The notes under the pieces were generated by a model. It had not been told where the DNA came from and made no database searches. It saw only the letters and a list, made by a program, of their open reading frames with translations. A DNA stretch of 64,000 nt from Haladaptatus sp. DYF46 (GTDB lineage Archaea; Halobacteriota; Halobacteria; Halobacteriales; Haladaptataceae): assembly GCF_021083305.1 (NCBI RefSeq), contig NZ_JAJFAY010000003.1, positions 248,001-312,000 on the forward strand. The letters run 5' to 3'. The position numbers and the translations under genes are program-made. Shown here one piece after another: positions 1 to 9,153 of this stretch; within the stretch, counting starts at the first letter, position 1, and every line of letters begins with the position of its first letter.

Positions 1-838
1 CGGTGACGGGTTCGCGGCCGATGGCGACGAGGGCGTTTTCGGCGTCGTACTCCGCTTCTTCCCCCTCTTCGTCCTCCGTGACGAGGGTGATACCGCCGTC
101 GCGGTCGCGCCAGTCCGCCGCCCGCTCGCCGAAGTGGAAATCGACGCCGAGGTCCGTCGCGCGCTCGCGAACGAGTTCGCTCGCCGCCGCTCCGTAGCCG
201 GGAAGTATCTCGTCCAGCATCTCCACGACGGTCACGTCGGTTCCGGCCTTGGCGTAAGCGGTCGCGAGTTCCATGCCGATGTAGCCGGCACCGACGATGA
301 CCAGCGACTCGGGCGCTTCTTCGAGCGCGAGCGCCCCTCGCGAGTCGAGAATCGGGTCCTCCTCGAACGGGAAGTCGGGGAGTTCGATGGCACGACTACC
401 CGTCGCGATGACGGCGTGGTCGAACGACAGTTCGTGTTCGCCGTCGTCGGTGTGGACCGTGACGGTCGATTCGTCGGCGAACTCGGCGCGGCCCTCGACG
501 AGCGTCGCGCCCGCCTGCTTGCAGAGTTGCTCGACGCCGCCGGTGAGGCGGTCCACGACGTCGTCCTTCCATTGGACGGTTTCGGAGAGGTCGATTTCGG
601 GGTCGGCGTGGATGCCGCGGTCCTCGCCCGACGCCGCCTCGTGGGCGGCGTCGGTCGCCGAGATGAGCGCCTTCGATGGGATACACCCGAAGTTGAGGCA
701 GGTTCCGCCGTACGCCTCCTTCTCTACGAGCGTGACGTCGAGACCGAGTTGCCCGGCGCGAATCGCCGCGACGTAGCCACCCGGTCCCGCGCCGACGATG
801 ACAACTTCAGTTTCGTCCGGAACGTTCGTATCAGACAT
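1..838 (-). CDS. lpdA: Dihydrolipoamide dehydrogenase, 3' end outside window
   Basis: Flavoprotein disulfide reductase that reoxidises dihydrolipoamide of 2-oxoacid dehydrogenase complexes with NAD+, in the cytoplasm. The reverse strand reads MSDTNVPDETEVVIVGAGPG, giving the FAD-binding GxGxxG, then GGTCLNFGCIPSKAL with the redox-active Cys pair (CxxxxC) of the family. The start is the ATG at 838-836. About 279 codons are present and the C-terminal half lies beyond base 1, so the dimerisation domain and His-Glu pair cannot be checked. No E1 or E2 gene precedes it; a 660-base gap separates it from glmS, so it starts its own transcript here. Another pyridine nucleotide-disulfide oxidoreductase is possible, but the CLNFGCIPSKAL motif favours Lpd. 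Confidence 0.85.
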   Translation of the reverse strand, partial: MSDTNVPDETEVVIVGAGPGGYVAAIRAGQLGLDVTLVEKEAYGGTCLNFGCIPSKALISATDAAHEAASGEDRGIHADPEIDLSETVQWKDDVVDRLTGGVEQLCKQAGATLVEGRAEFADESTVTVHTDDGEHELSFDHAVIATGSRAIELPDFPFEEDPILDSRGALALEEAPESLVIVGAGYIGMELATAYAKAGTDVTVVEMLDEILPGYGAAASELVRERATDLGVDFHFGERAADWRDRDGGITLVTEDEEGEEAEYDAENALVAIGREPVT

Positions 839-1502
839 GAGTGTTCGAAATCAGCTGGGTCGGTTATCGTACGATACAGTGCTCGTTGGACCGGTTATCC
901 ACCAGTCCTGTCGGCACGGTGTTGCGCTCGACGGTGCGATGACACCGATATCCGGTGAGGACCGAGCGACACCACGGGGAGTCGTCGAACGCGATGGGTC
1001 CCCGTCTCCCGAGTTCGGGACGGATAGTCCGTCCGCGTCGGACCGAGTAGGCAGGCAACGTCCAGCACATAATTTCTGCTGGCTAGTCACACTATATTCC
1101 AAATGAGAAACGAGTTTATTTCCCCGGTTTGTCTGCTGTATTCATTCGAAGCGGCCGTCACGTCCGCAAAGATAGTTGATCATAGCCATCCTTGTTTCCT
1201 AGCCCAGATGATTCTCTGTTCACGGATAGAGTAATGATCGGTTACGAATCCATCCGCTCATAGTAACGGTCCATTTCATCCGTTCCGATAAGCGTCTCGG
1301 CGAATCCGTCACGGGAAGGACGACGGGTGAGGGAATCTCCGAGAATCACACCCCCGATGTCAAGTGTATTTATCGACAGAAGAACCCGGATCGCGGCGAA
1401 CGAGGGGGTTCGGCGGTTTGGTTCCGACTCGGGGGTCCACCCGCTCGGGTGTCGAACGAATCGGAGGGGCCGTTCGAGTCGGAAGGGCCGTTTCGACGGC
1501 CG
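839..1502. other. Intergenic region between lpdA and glmS
   Basis: No convincing gene is seen. It holds the upstream region of lpdA, including a perfect 12-base palindrome TATCGTACGATA at 865-876, 27-38 bases before the lpdA start where a TATA/BRE element or operator would lie. It also holds the hairpin after glmS at 1486-1501. Short ORFs on both strands have no recognisable domain and look like non-coding translation. Confidence 0.5.
1486..1501 (-). terminator. Hairpin just after glmS stop
   Basis: GGCCGT, a TTCG loop, then ACGGCC form a perfect 6-bp stem starting one base beyond the glmS stop codon (1505-1503). The location suits a transcript 3' end or stabilising hairpin. There is no strong T-run, so termination is only a suggestion. 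Confidence 0.4.
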
Positions 1503-3305
1503 TTACTCCACGGTGACGCTTTTGGCGAGGTTACGCGGCTTGTCGATGTCGCGGCCCTTCTCCTTCGCCACGTGATAGGCGAACAGTTGCAGATACACGT
1601 TCGCGATGACGGGTTCCATTAGACCGACCGAGGGCACTTCGAACGTCGTATCGAACACGGGGTTCGCTTCGGTGTCGGACGTGACGCCGATGACGGGGGC
1701 ACCCCGGGATTCGACTTCCTTGACGTTGTGAAGCGTCTCGGCGGCGTTGGTCTCCTCGGTAAGTATCGCGATGACCGGCGTCGTCTCCGTCACGAGCGCG
1801 AGCGGGCCGTGTTTGAGTTCGCCGCCCGCAAAGCCTTCCGCGTGTTCGTAGGATATTTCCTTGAGTTTGAGCGCGCCTTCGAGCGCGACCGGATGGCCGA
1901 GGTGACGGCCGATGAAAAAGAACGAGTCGCTGTCGGCGAACGCCTCCGCCTCGTTCCGGACCGACGCCTCCGCGTCGAGTACCTGTTGAATCGCACCCGG
2001 CATGGCGGATAGTTCCTCCAGAACGGTCGTCCGTTCGGTCGAGGAAAGCGTGCCCCGCTGTTCGCCCAGATACACCGTGACCAGCGTCAGCGTCGCCACC
2101 TGCGAAACGAACGTCTTGGAGGCCGCGACGCCGATTTCCGGTCCGGCCCGGATGTACACGGTTTCGTCCACCTCGCGGGTGACGGTCGAACCGACCGTGT
2201 TCGTCACCGCGAGCGTCCGCGCGCCCGCACCGGCGGCCTTGCGAAGCGCGCGGAGCGTGTCCGCGGTTTCGCCGCTCTGTGTGACCGCGACGACGAGCGT
2301 CCGCCACGGATCGCGATTGGCTTTGAACTCGTACTCGCTCGCGATGTGAACCGAGACGCGAACGTCCGCGAACTCCTCCAGCAACCCGGCGGCGTACAGA
2401 CCCGCATAGTACGACGTTCCGCAGGCGACGATCTGAATCTCGTCGAGGGAGCGACAGTACTCCTTCGTCAGCGAGAGGTCGAGGTCGACCGTTCCGGCGA
2501 GTTCGTCGATACGACCCGAAAGCGCCTGCCGCACCGCACGGGGTTGCTCGTGGATCTCCTTCCGCATGTAGTGTTCGTAACCGCCCTTTTCCGCGGCTTC
2601 GGCGTCCCAATCGACGGTTTGTCGGTCGCGCTCGACGACCTCGCCCTCGTTGATGATGGTCGCCTCACCCTCGGTGAGGTGTGCGATGTCGCCGTCTTCG
2701 AGGAACGTTACCGTGCGCGTATGCTCAACGAAAGCCGTCACGTCGCTTCCGAGGAACGTCGCGCCATCGGCGTGGCCGACGACGAGGGGACTGTCCTGCC
2801 GTGCGGCGACGATGCCGTCGTGGCCGACGGCCGTGACCGCGATGGCGAAACTCCCCGAGAGCATCGAGACGACCCGTTCGACCGCTTCGCGGAGGTCGAC
2901 GTCGTCCGTCAGTGCGTCCTCGATGAGGTGCGCGATGACTTCGCTGTCGGTCTCGCTCGTGAACTCGTGGTCGGGGAGGAGGTCCGTCTTGAACTCCTCG
3001 TAGTTGTCGATGATGCCGTTGTGAACGACGGCGATCCGATTCGAGCAGTCGGTATGCGGATGCGCGTTGCGCTCTGTGGGTGCCCCGTGGGTACTCCATC
3101 GCGTGTGGCCGATGCCGCAGTTGGCGTTCGACACCGAGGGAACCGTGAGGTTGTCGATTTCACCGCTCCGTTTGTGTACCCGCAACGAGTCATCGAGGAG
3201 TGCGATACCCGCCGAATCGTAGCCCCGATATTCGAGATTTTTTAGACACTGTGCGACGATGGTCGAGCAACTGTCGTTTCCGATGTAACCGGTAATTCCA
3301 CACAT
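1503..3305 (-). CDS. glmS: Glutamine--fructose-6-phosphate aminotransferase
   Basis: Makes glucosamine-6-phosphate from fructose-6-phosphate and glutamine, the entry step to UDP-GlcNAc for glycans and glycolipids. The 600-residue protein begins MCGITGYIG, so Cys2 becomes the N-terminal nucleophile of the class II glutamine amidotransferase domain (about residues 2-220). Two SIS sugar-isomerase domains follow, with CGTSYYAGL and a GGELKHGPLALV segment typical of GlmS, and the protein ends KSVTVE as usual for the family. Length is normal. It starts 2 bases after the glmU stop codon on the same strand, so the two are very probably co-transcribed. Confidence 0.95.
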   Translation of the reverse strand: MCGITGYIGNDSCSTIVAQCLKNLEYRGYDSAGIALLDDSLRVHKRSGEIDNLTVPSVSNANCGIGHTRWSTHGAPTERNAHPHTDCSNRIAVVHNGIIDNYEEFKTDLLPDHEFTSETDSEVIAHLIEDALTDDVDLREAVERVVSMLSGSFAIAVTAVGHDGIVAARQDSPLVVGHADGATFLGSDVTAFVEHTRTVTFLEDGDIAHLTEGEATIINEGEVVERDRQTVDWDAEAAEKGGYEHYMRKEIHEQPRAVRQALSGRIDELAGTVDLDLSLTKEYCRSLDEIQIVACGTSYYAGLYAAGLLEEFADVRVSVHIASEYEFKANRDPWRTLVVAVTQSGETADTLRALRKAAGAGARTLAVTNTVGSTVTREVDETVYIRAGPEIGVAASKTFVSQVATLTLVTVYLGEQRGTLSSTERTTVLEELSAMPGAIQQVLDAEASVRNEAEAFADSDSFFFIGRHLGHPVALEGALKLKEISYEHAEGFAGGELKHGPLALVTETTPVIAILTEETNAAETLHNVKEVESRGAPVIGVTSDTEANPVFDTTFEVPSVGLMEPVIANVYLQLFAYHVAKEKGRDIDKPRNLAKSVTVE

Positions 3306-3307
3306 GA

Positions 3308-4483
3308 CTATCCTCTCCGTACAATCGCGCCGTCTTGGGTTCGCTCTCGAAGGGTGGTTCCGCTCTCCGCCGTCACCCCTTCCCCGAGAATCGTTCCCGG
3401 CGTTACGGTGACGTTACCACCGATTTCCGCGTTATCTCCGACGAGGCCGCCGAACGTCACGTCGCGGTGTACCGTCTCCCCGAGAGTAACGTCGGTTACG
3501 CCTCCTTCGATCGTCGTGTTCGGTCCGATGGTAGCGTTCGCGCCGACGATACAGTTCTGAACGACCGCGCCCGGTTCGATGGTCGCATCCGGGAAGATGA
3601 CGGCGTCCTCGACGACGGCGTTCGCGCCGACCGTCGCGTTCTCACCGAGCGAGGTCCCTCGAAGGACGACGGCACCGGCACACACCGTCACGTCTTCGCC
3701 GACGGTTACGTCGTCGTGGATGACCGCCGTGGATGCAACGTGCGACGACCGAGTGGGGTCGGAGCCGTCAGCGGATACCTGCTCGTCCGAGACGTAGCTG
3801 TTGAGCCACAGCAAATCCCATGGATACGAGATGTCGCCCCAAAGGCCATCGTACGGAACCGCGCGGAGGGAGTGGGTTTTCGCGTAGTTGCGCAACGTTC
3901 TCGTCAGCGCCAGTTCCCCGTGACTCTCCGTTTGGCGAATCGCGGCGAAGATGTCCGGGCCGAACACGTACACGCCTGCGTTGATCAGTTCCGACGTCGT
4001 CGTCCCCGGCGTCGGCTTTTCGAGGATGTCGGTGATGTTCTGGCCGTCGAACTCGATCACGCCGTACCTGTTCGGCGTTTCGACCCGCGTCGTCGCGATC
4101 CCCGCCGATCCCGTTTCTCCGTGATCGGCGATGAGGTTCTCGATGACCGACGGTTCGATGTATCGATCGCCGTTCAGCGCGATGAAGTCCGACCCGATGT
4201 ACGGTTCGGCCTGCAAGAGCGCGTGTCCGGTCCCCAACTGTTTCTCCTGTACCGCATAGGTGATATCGACGTTCCACTGACGGCCGTCGCCGAAATACGT
4301 CTGAATCCGTTCGCGGTGATAGCCGACGACGAGAATTATTTCGTCCACTCCCGCCGTGGCGACCGATTCGACGACCGATTCCAAGAGTGGCTTGTTGCCG
4401 ACCGGAAGCATCGGTTTCGGGCGGCGATTTGTGAGGGGTCGAAGCCGCGACCCTTCGCCAGCAGCGAGAATGACCGCTTTCAT
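3308..4483 (-). CDS. glmU: Bifunctional sugar-1-phosphate nucleotidylyltransferase/acetyltransferase (GlmU-like)
   Basis: Expected to acetylate glucosamine-1-phosphate and transfer a nucleotide to make UDP-GlcNAc. The N-terminal Rossmann-like domain starts MKAVILAAGEGSRLRPLT, followed by RPKPMLPV, the signature of nucleotidylyltransferases. From about residue 255 the protein has hexapeptide repeats (VTVGEDVTV, GENATVGANAVVEDAV, PDATIEPGAVV) that predict a left-handed beta-helix acetyltransferase domain. Total 391 residues from the chosen ATG at 4483; an ATG one codon upstream (4486) is also possible, and longer forms lack family similarity. Directly upstream of glmS. Archaeal homologues vary in sugar specificity (glucose- or GlcN-1-phosphate); pairing with glmS supports the GlmU role. 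Confidence 0.8.
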   Translation of the reverse strand: MKAVILAAGEGSRLRPLTNRRPKPMLPVGNKPLLESVVESVATAGVDEIILVVGYHRERIQTYFGDGRQWNVDITYAVQEKQLGTGHALLQAEPYIGSDFIALNGDRYIEPSVIENLIADHGETGSAGIATTRVETPNRYGVIEFDGQNITDILEKPTPGTTTSELINAGVYVFGPDIFAAIRQTESHGELALTRTLRNYAKTHSLRAVPYDGLWGDISYPWDLLWLNSYVSDEQVSADGSDPTRSSHVASTAVIHDDVTVGEDVTVCAGAVVLRGTSLGENATVGANAVVEDAVIFPDATIEPGAVVQNCIVGANATIGPNTTIEGGVTDVTLGETVHRDVTFGGLVGDNAEIGGNVTVTPGTILGEGVTAESGTTLRERTQDGAIVRRG

Positions 4484-4505
4484 CATCAATAAGAGGCCAA
4501 CCCTA

Positions 4506-4514
4506 CAGTATATC
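4506..4514 (-). promoter_or_regulatory. TATA element of the glmU-glmS operon
   Basis: The reverse strand reads GATATACTG, centred about 27 bases before the chosen glmU ATG. This is the archaeal TATA position if the transcript is leaderless. No Shine-Dalgarno sequence is visible before the ATG, which fits. Confidence 0.45.
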
Positions 4515-4933
4515 TCTTTCCATTGACAATCTGACGAGTTAGTTTCGTGACTTTCCTTCGAATATCTTGTCTCGATTCGGGAGGACGAACGGCCGGGAAC
4601 GGAAACGACGGTAGCCGTCCGAGAGAGGGTAGCGACGGACGAACGACTCGACATCGGTTGGTCTCTCTATTCCACTTCATGATAGGCTTACCCCGTTAGG
4701 GAGCCCCTTCGGTCCTACGTTCGATCGTCGTACTACCCGACTCCGTCACCGGGACGGATATGCTATAGCGACATGTAGTTCATAGAGTCCGCAGTGACCG
4801 CGGAATGGAAGGAGCACAGGAGGTACATATCTCGCCGAGAACGATACGCGCCGCAAAGATGTGACACGATTCGGTGTGCTTGACGACCGAGGGTGAAGCC
4901 ACTCACGGCCGCTTCAGAGATCCATCCAGCGGT
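4515..4933. other. Intergenic region between divergent glmU and ridA
   Basis: No gene is supported in this stretch. It separates the glmUS operon on the minus strand from the ridA transcript on the plus strand. Short translations are possible but lack domains. Confidence 0.4.
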
Positions 4934-4940
4934 TTTATAA
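4934..4940 (+). promoter_or_regulatory. TATA element upstream of ridA
   Basis: TTTATAA lies about 26 bases before an ATG at 4964 that opens a 31-codon reading frame ending two bases before ridA (4964-5059). Transcription should start near 4963. The ridA start at 5062 would then have a leader of about 100 bases with a GGAGG motif (5048-5052) some 10 bases before the ATG. Confidence 0.45.
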
Positions 4941-5061
4941 CTCGGCGCTTGGACGTAGTCGTGATGAGAAGTAGCACGATTTACGGAACGACACGGCCAT
5001 TGGACACGGACGTCAGCACCGACACGAAACCAGCACCAGCGCGTTTGGAGGGGTACTGACG

Positions 5062-5451
5062 ATGGAGGAGATCAACACCGACGCCGCGCCGCCGAGCATC
5101 GGCCCGTTCTCCCAGGCGATTCGCGACGGCGACCGGATTTACGTCTCCGGACAGGGACCGGTGGACCCGGCGTCCGGCGACATCGTCGGCGATACAATCG
5201 GGGAGCAGACGGAGCGAACGCTCGAAAACATCGACGCCGTTCTCGCTGCTGCGGAACGTTCGCTGGACGACGTGGTCAAAGCGACCGTCTTCGTTCAGGA
5301 CATGGACGACTACGACGAGATAAACGGGGTGTACGCGGAACGGTTCTCCGCGCCGTATCCCGCCCGAAGCGCGGTTCAAGTCGAGGATTTACCCATCGAC
5401 ATCGGCGTCGAAATCGAGGTCGTGGCGAGCGCCCGCGAGGAGGAGACCTAA
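5062..5451 (+). CDS. ridA: RidA/YjgF family enamine/imine deaminase
   Basis: Small trimeric cytoplasmic protein that hydrolyses reactive enamines and imines released by PLP-dependent enzymes. The 129-residue sequence has the family pattern: N-terminal APPSIGPFSQAI, YVSGQGP, then YPARSAVQVEDLPIDIGVEIE, in which the Arg of PARS is the carboxylate-binding residue of active RidA. Length is typical. The start ATG is preceded by GGAGG about 10 bases upstream. It sits upstream of the TIM-barrel and enolase-superfamily genes on the same strand; whether they share a transcript is unclear because the gaps are about 75-150 bases. Confidence 0.9.
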   Translation: MEEINTDAAPPSIGPFSQAIRDGDRIYVSGQGPVDPASGDIVGDTIGEQTERTLENIDAVLAAAERSLDDVVKATVFVQDMDDYDEINGVYAERFSAPYPARSAVQVEDLPIDIGVEIEVVASAREEET

Positions 5452-5598
5452 AAGCGCTCGCAGTTCGCCACGGCCAAACCGGCCCGGAACTGGTTGCCAT
5501 CCCGAACATCGCTCTCTACCTCCCCCTCGACGATTCTTTCACCCCATCCATCGATACGTTCATGGTCGCAGCCCGTGAATCGATACCACGCCACGACC

Positions 5599-6603
5599 AT
5601 GTCCGACATCGAACGCGGAGCGAGCTATTTCGGCGTACAGGACCCGGAACACGCGGCGGCGGACCTCGAACGTCTACACGGGGAGGGACTGACCGCCGTG
5701 CTCCACACGTTCAGCGAGCGTGACCGAGCCTTCTACGGCGAGACGATGACGGACATCGTCGCCGCGAGTCACGACCGGTCGCTGTCCGTCTACGTCAATC
5801 CGTGGGCCGTCGGCGGCGTCTTCGGCGGCGAGGAGTTCTCCCGGTTCGTCGCTCACAACCCGGACAGTCGACAGGTCCTTTCCACCGGGGAACGCGTGCC
5901 CGCCGCCTGTTTCAACGACCCGTCGTTCCGTGAGTTCATGCGCGAGTGGACCCGAGACGCCGCCGGACTCGGCGCGGATGTCCTCTTCTGGGACGAACCC
6001 CACTGGCACGACGTCCACTGGTACGGCGACGACCATCCCCGCGACGTGTGGTGCTGTCGCTGCGAACACTGCCGGGAGGACTATCGCGAGGAGTACGGCG
6101 AACCGATGCCCGCGACGGAGACGGAAACCGTCTCGGCGTTCCGGGAGGAGTCGATGCTCGACTTCCTCGACGAGTTGATGGCGATGGCTCACGAGGAGGG
6201 AGCGGAGAACGCAGTCTGCCTCATGCCGACGGAGTCGGCGGATCACGGCCCGCGAAACTGGGCGCGGCTCGCCGAAAACGACCACATCGACGTACTCGCC
6301 ACTGACCCGTACTGGGACGCCTTCGCCGAGGACGCCGACCCGGCCGAGTACGTCTCCCGGTTCGGACGTGAAGTAGTCGAACTCGCGGACGAAAACTTCC
6401 TGCGGAGCCAGTTGTGGATTCAGGGCTTCGGCTTGAGCGGCGACTCGGCGACGGAGGAGGTTCGAACGGCGACGCGAACCGCGCTCGAACTCGGTGCCGA
6501 CAGCGTGTTCATGTGGGGCTACGACGGCTGTCGAACCATCTCGGAAATCGCGTGCGAGGAACCGCTGGCCGTCTGGAACGCGTATCTGGACGAAGTGAAC
6601 TGA
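5599..6603 (+). CDS. Putative TIM-barrel glycoside hydrolase-like protein
   Basis: Function not established. The 334-residue protein starting MSDIERGASYFG has alternating strand/helix pattern of a (beta/alpha)8 barrel and no signal peptide. The segment VLFWDEPHWHD (about residues 128-138) places Asp-Glu at a strand end, as in barrel glycosidases. It is followed by WCCRCEHCREDYREEYG, a CxxC-containing insert seen in uncharacterised glycosidase-like families. The longer frame from 5494 was rejected because its extra N-terminus lacks family character. A second protein of similar architecture, also with a CxC..C insert, is at 21752-22927, which suggests that both act on related substrates. Confidence 0.6.
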   Translation: MSDIERGASYFGVQDPEHAAADLERLHGEGLTAVLHTFSERDRAFYGETMTDIVAASHDRSLSVYVNPWAVGGVFGGEEFSRFVAHNPDSRQVLSTGERVPAACFNDPSFREFMREWTRDAAGLGADVLFWDEPHWHDVHWYGDDHPRDVWCCRCEHCREDYREEYGEPMPATETETVSAFREESMLDFLDELMAMAHEEGAENAVCLMPTESADHGPRNWARLAENDHIDVLATDPYWDAFAEDADPAEYVSRFGREVVELADENFLRSQLWIQGFGLSGDSATEEVRTATRTALELGADSVFMWGYDGCRTISEIACEEPLAVWNAYLDEVN

Positions 6604-6678
6604 CCGACGAACGCGGGAAGCGGGAACCGGTTTCGCCGCCGTACTGGGTTATTTGTAGATGGACTTCGAGGATGTGGT

Positions 6679-7794
6679 ATGCCGATCACGAACGTGTCAG
6701 CCATCCCCGTAGAGATGGGTGTCAAGCCGCTCGAAGACGAACTCGGCCTCGCGCCATACGTGAGCAACCACGACCGAGTGGAATCGGTCACGCGAATGCT
6801 CGTGAAAGTCGAAACGGACGAGGGGATAACCGGATGGGGGGAGATGCTCGTCGGGATGAAGTCCGCGACGGTGACGAAGGCTGTCGTGGACGACGTCATC
6901 GCCCCGGAACTCGTCGGCCGCGAGGTGGGCGACATCCGCGATTTCGTGGAGTCGTTTTACTTCCCGTATGTGAAGGTGCGACCCTTCGTCGGGGCCGTCG
7001 AAACCGCGCTGTGGGATGCCTTCGGGAAGAAGGTCGGCGTCCCGGTTCACCAATTCCTCGGCGGGAAAACCCGCGAGACGGTGGACATCGCCACCTGTCT
7101 CGGTATCCTCTCGCCGGAGGAGTCGCGGACGTACGCCCGACGCGCGGTCGAGTACGGCTTTTCGACCCTGAAGACGAAGGCCGGGCCGGACTGGCGCGAG
7201 GACGTCGAACGAATCCGCGCGATGCACGACGAAGTGGACGGGGAACTGGAGTTCCGACTCGATCCCAATCAGGGCTGGGCGTTCGAGGACGCGGTTCGAG
7301 TCGCCACCCGACTCGAAGAGGAGGGAATCCTCCTTCAGTACCTCGAACAACCGGTTCGCATCGACACCTACGGGACGTACGCGTCGCTTCGCAACCGAGT
7401 TCGGACGCCCGTCGCGGTCAACGAGGACACGTACTTCCCGCGCAACCTCCGCTTTCTGTTACAGGCCGACGCCATCGACGTGGCCGTCGTGGACCTCGTC
7501 CCGGCTGGCGGCATCCTCGCCGTGCGAGAACAGGTCGCCATGGCGGCCAACGCGGGCGTCTCGGTGTCCCACCACTGCGGCTTCGACCTCGGCGTCAAGA
7601 CGGCGGCGATGCTCCACACGGTTGCGAGCACGCCCGGCATCAACCTCCCGCCGGACAGCACTTACTACGGGTGGGACGACTACATCATCGAGGAACCGTT
7701 CGACGTCGAGGACGGCGCGCTCCCCGTTCCGGACGGGCCGGGACTCGGGGTGAGGGTGGACGAGGAGAAGGTCGAGCAGTATCGGTGCGACTGA
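6679..7794 (+). CDS. Mandelate racemase/muconate-lactonizing family protein
   Basis: Enolase-superfamily enzyme, cytoplasmic, that abstracts a proton alpha to a carboxylate. In the 371 residues the barrel carries K165-T-K167 (KxK), metal ligands Asp195 (RLDPNQGW), Glu223 (YLEQPV) and Glu249 (VNED), then Asp272 and His298/His299 (SHHCG), which resembles the His-Asp dyad of the mandelate racemase subgroup. The second catalytic Lys of dipeptide epimerases (Ala-Glu epimerase type) is absent. A sugar-acid dehydratase or racemase is therefore more likely than a muropeptide epimerase. Substrate unknown. Its stop codon is flush with the right end of the IS200/IS605 element, but the C-terminus looks complete. 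Confidence 0.8.
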   Translation: MPITNVSAIPVEMGVKPLEDELGLAPYVSNHDRVESVTRMLVKVETDEGITGWGEMLVGMKSATVTKAVVDDVIAPELVGREVGDIRDFVESFYFPYVKVRPFVGAVETALWDAFGKKVGVPVHQFLGGKTRETVDIATCLGILSPEESRTYARRAVEYGFSTLKTKAGPDWREDVERIRAMHDEVDGELEFRLDPNQGWAFEDAVRVATRLEEEGILLQYLEQPVRIDTYGTYASLRNRVRTPVAVNEDTYFPRNLRFLLQADAIDVAVVDLVPAGGILAVREQVAMAANAGVSVSHHCGFDLGVKTAAMLHTVASTPGINLPPDSTYYGWDDYIIEEPFDVEDGALPVPDGPGLGVRVDEEKVEQYRCD

Positions 7795-7807
7795 TTGACA
7801 TCCTCCA

Positions 7808-7823
7808 CACGGCTGAAGCCGTG
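7808..7823 (-). repeat. Right-end subterminal hairpin of the IS200/IS605 element
   Basis: CACGGCT, loop GA, AGCCGTG: a 7-bp stem beyond the 3' end of tnpB. In this family such a hairpin is recognised by TnpA and forms part of the omega-RNA region. Confidence 0.65.
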
Positions 7824-7881
7824 GGATTCCTCGCGTTGGGGGTCTGGCATTAGCACCAGCCTCCACGGAGGCAACTTTCCA

Positions 7882-9153
7882 CTACGAGTGTAGCGTACTC
7901 TGGTTTGTATGCTCCTCGTTGAGACGGTGAGCGCGTGGTGACGCCGACCATGAATGGTCGTCCCACTTGAGGCATACGGGCCGTGCCATCGGCCGTGGTA
8001 CGTTTGTTTCGTGGCGACGAAGGAACGTCTCCGACGCCGTGAAATCCGCATGGCCCTCGAAGCCACAGGGGCACGTCAGCGTGTCCTGATGCCGAGTCGT
8101 GTCGGTTGTTGAACCACAGTTCGGACACTCTTGAGAAGTCCACGCTTCCGAGCGAACTTCCACGGTGATGCCGTACTCCTCGGCAGTACACGCAAGTCGG
8201 TCGATGAACGCCCGGAACGCCCAGAAGTTGTGCGTTTTGTGGTTGGCTTGTACCGACCAATGCGTTTCCAGTACATCCGTCAGATCGCCGACAAACACCG
8301 TCGAAACGCCCTCCTCGTACAGTTGCTCGATGAGGTCACGGGCGAGTGCGTCCATGGCATGATTGCGCCGCCGCGTCCGTCGGCGGTACAGCCGTCGAAT
8401 CCGATTGGACGTGTACTTCCCTTCCTCTCGTTTGACCTTCGACTGGAGATCCGCAATCGTTCGCGTCGTCTCGCGGAACCGCTTGAACAGTTTTCGCCCT
8501 TCGTATAGGTACTGCTGGCTGGTCGTGGTTGTACAGGCGACGATGTTGTTTGCGCCAATATCCAGAGCGGCGGTTTCGTCCGCCAGTGGTGAGTCCTGTC
8601 GAGAATCGTCCGTGGTGACTGGTTGAATGGCTCTGAATCGGTCGTCCAACTCGTCGTACTGTATTTCCAACCGACCGGGCTTGCCGTCCCACTTGGGATG
8701 GCCGCGCACTTCGAGACGAAGACGGCCTGTGTGTCCGAACTCGTCCTTGAGGTCTTTGCCGACCGGGATTTCGAGGCGCGAACGTTTGCCAAGTTCGAGT
8801 GTATACTGGTCGCACCGACCATACCAGCGAAGGTCGCGGCCGTCTTCCTCGTTGCCCCAGTATCCGGGTGGGGAACAGGGTTCGCCCTTCTCCTCGAGCG
8901 AGAAAAACGACCGCCACGCTTCGTCGTTCTTGCGCTTCATTTCCTTCGCGGCGGCTGAACCGAGTACTCCCTTGTAGGTGTCGTGAACACGCGGTGTGTC
9001 CCAAACACTCCCGTCGAGTTCGCCGAAGAAGCGTTGGCGGCGCTCGTAGGTGAGTTGGTTCCACAGACTGGCGGAAGCGTCCAACACGCGAGACAGTAAC
9101 TCCTCGTCCCGTGGCGAACGTGGAGCTACGTCGAAGGTGTTGGAGCGTTTCAC
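7882..9153 (-). CDS. tnpB: TnpB family protein with atypical RuvC-II motif
   Basis: RNA-guided nuclease family associated with IS200/IS605 transposons. The 423-residue protein has RuvC-I Asp198 in ALDIGANN, a zinc ribbon CPNCGS...CPCG (about 343-363) and RuvC-III Asp370 in GHADFTAS. In RuvC-II the usual Glu (V-E-D-L) is Gly289 (FVGDLTDV). If this alignment is right, one metal-binding carboxylate is missing and cleavage may be lost or carried by a neighbouring residue such as Asp290. The start is GTG at 9153, overlapping the tnpA stop by GTGA, indicating translational coupling. A C-terminal extension follows the RuvC-III motif. Confidence 0.9.
   Translation of the reverse strand: MKRSNTFDVAPRSPRDEELLSRVLDASASLWNQLTYERRQRFFGELDGSVWDTPRVHDTYKGVLGSAAAKEMKRKNDEAWRSFFSLEEKGEPCSPPGYWGNEEDGRDLRWYGRCDQYTLELGKRSRLEIPVGKDLKDEFGHTGRLRLEVRGHPKWDGKPGRLEIQYDELDDRFRAIQPVTTDDSRQDSPLADETAALDIGANNIVACTTTTSQQYLYEGRKLFKRFRETTRTIADLQSKVKREEGKYTSNRIRRLYRRRTRRRNHAMDALARDLIEQLYEEGVSTVFVGDLTDVLETHWSVQANHKTHNFWAFRAFIDRLACTAEEYGITVEVRSEAWTSQECPNCGSTTDTTRHQDTLTCPCGFEGHADFTASETFLRRHETNVPRPMARPVCLKWDDHSWSASPRAHRLNEEHTNQSTLHS

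Noticed and set aside
851..1102. 83-codon minus-strand ORF upstream of lpdA
   Set aside because: No domain, low acidic content and no start signals; treated as noncoding.
6679..7794. Enolase-superfamily protein as L-Ala-D/L-Glu epimerase of murein recycling
   Set aside because: The second catalytic Lys expected in dipeptide epimerases is missing; Asp272 and His298/299 point to the mandelate racemase subgroup.
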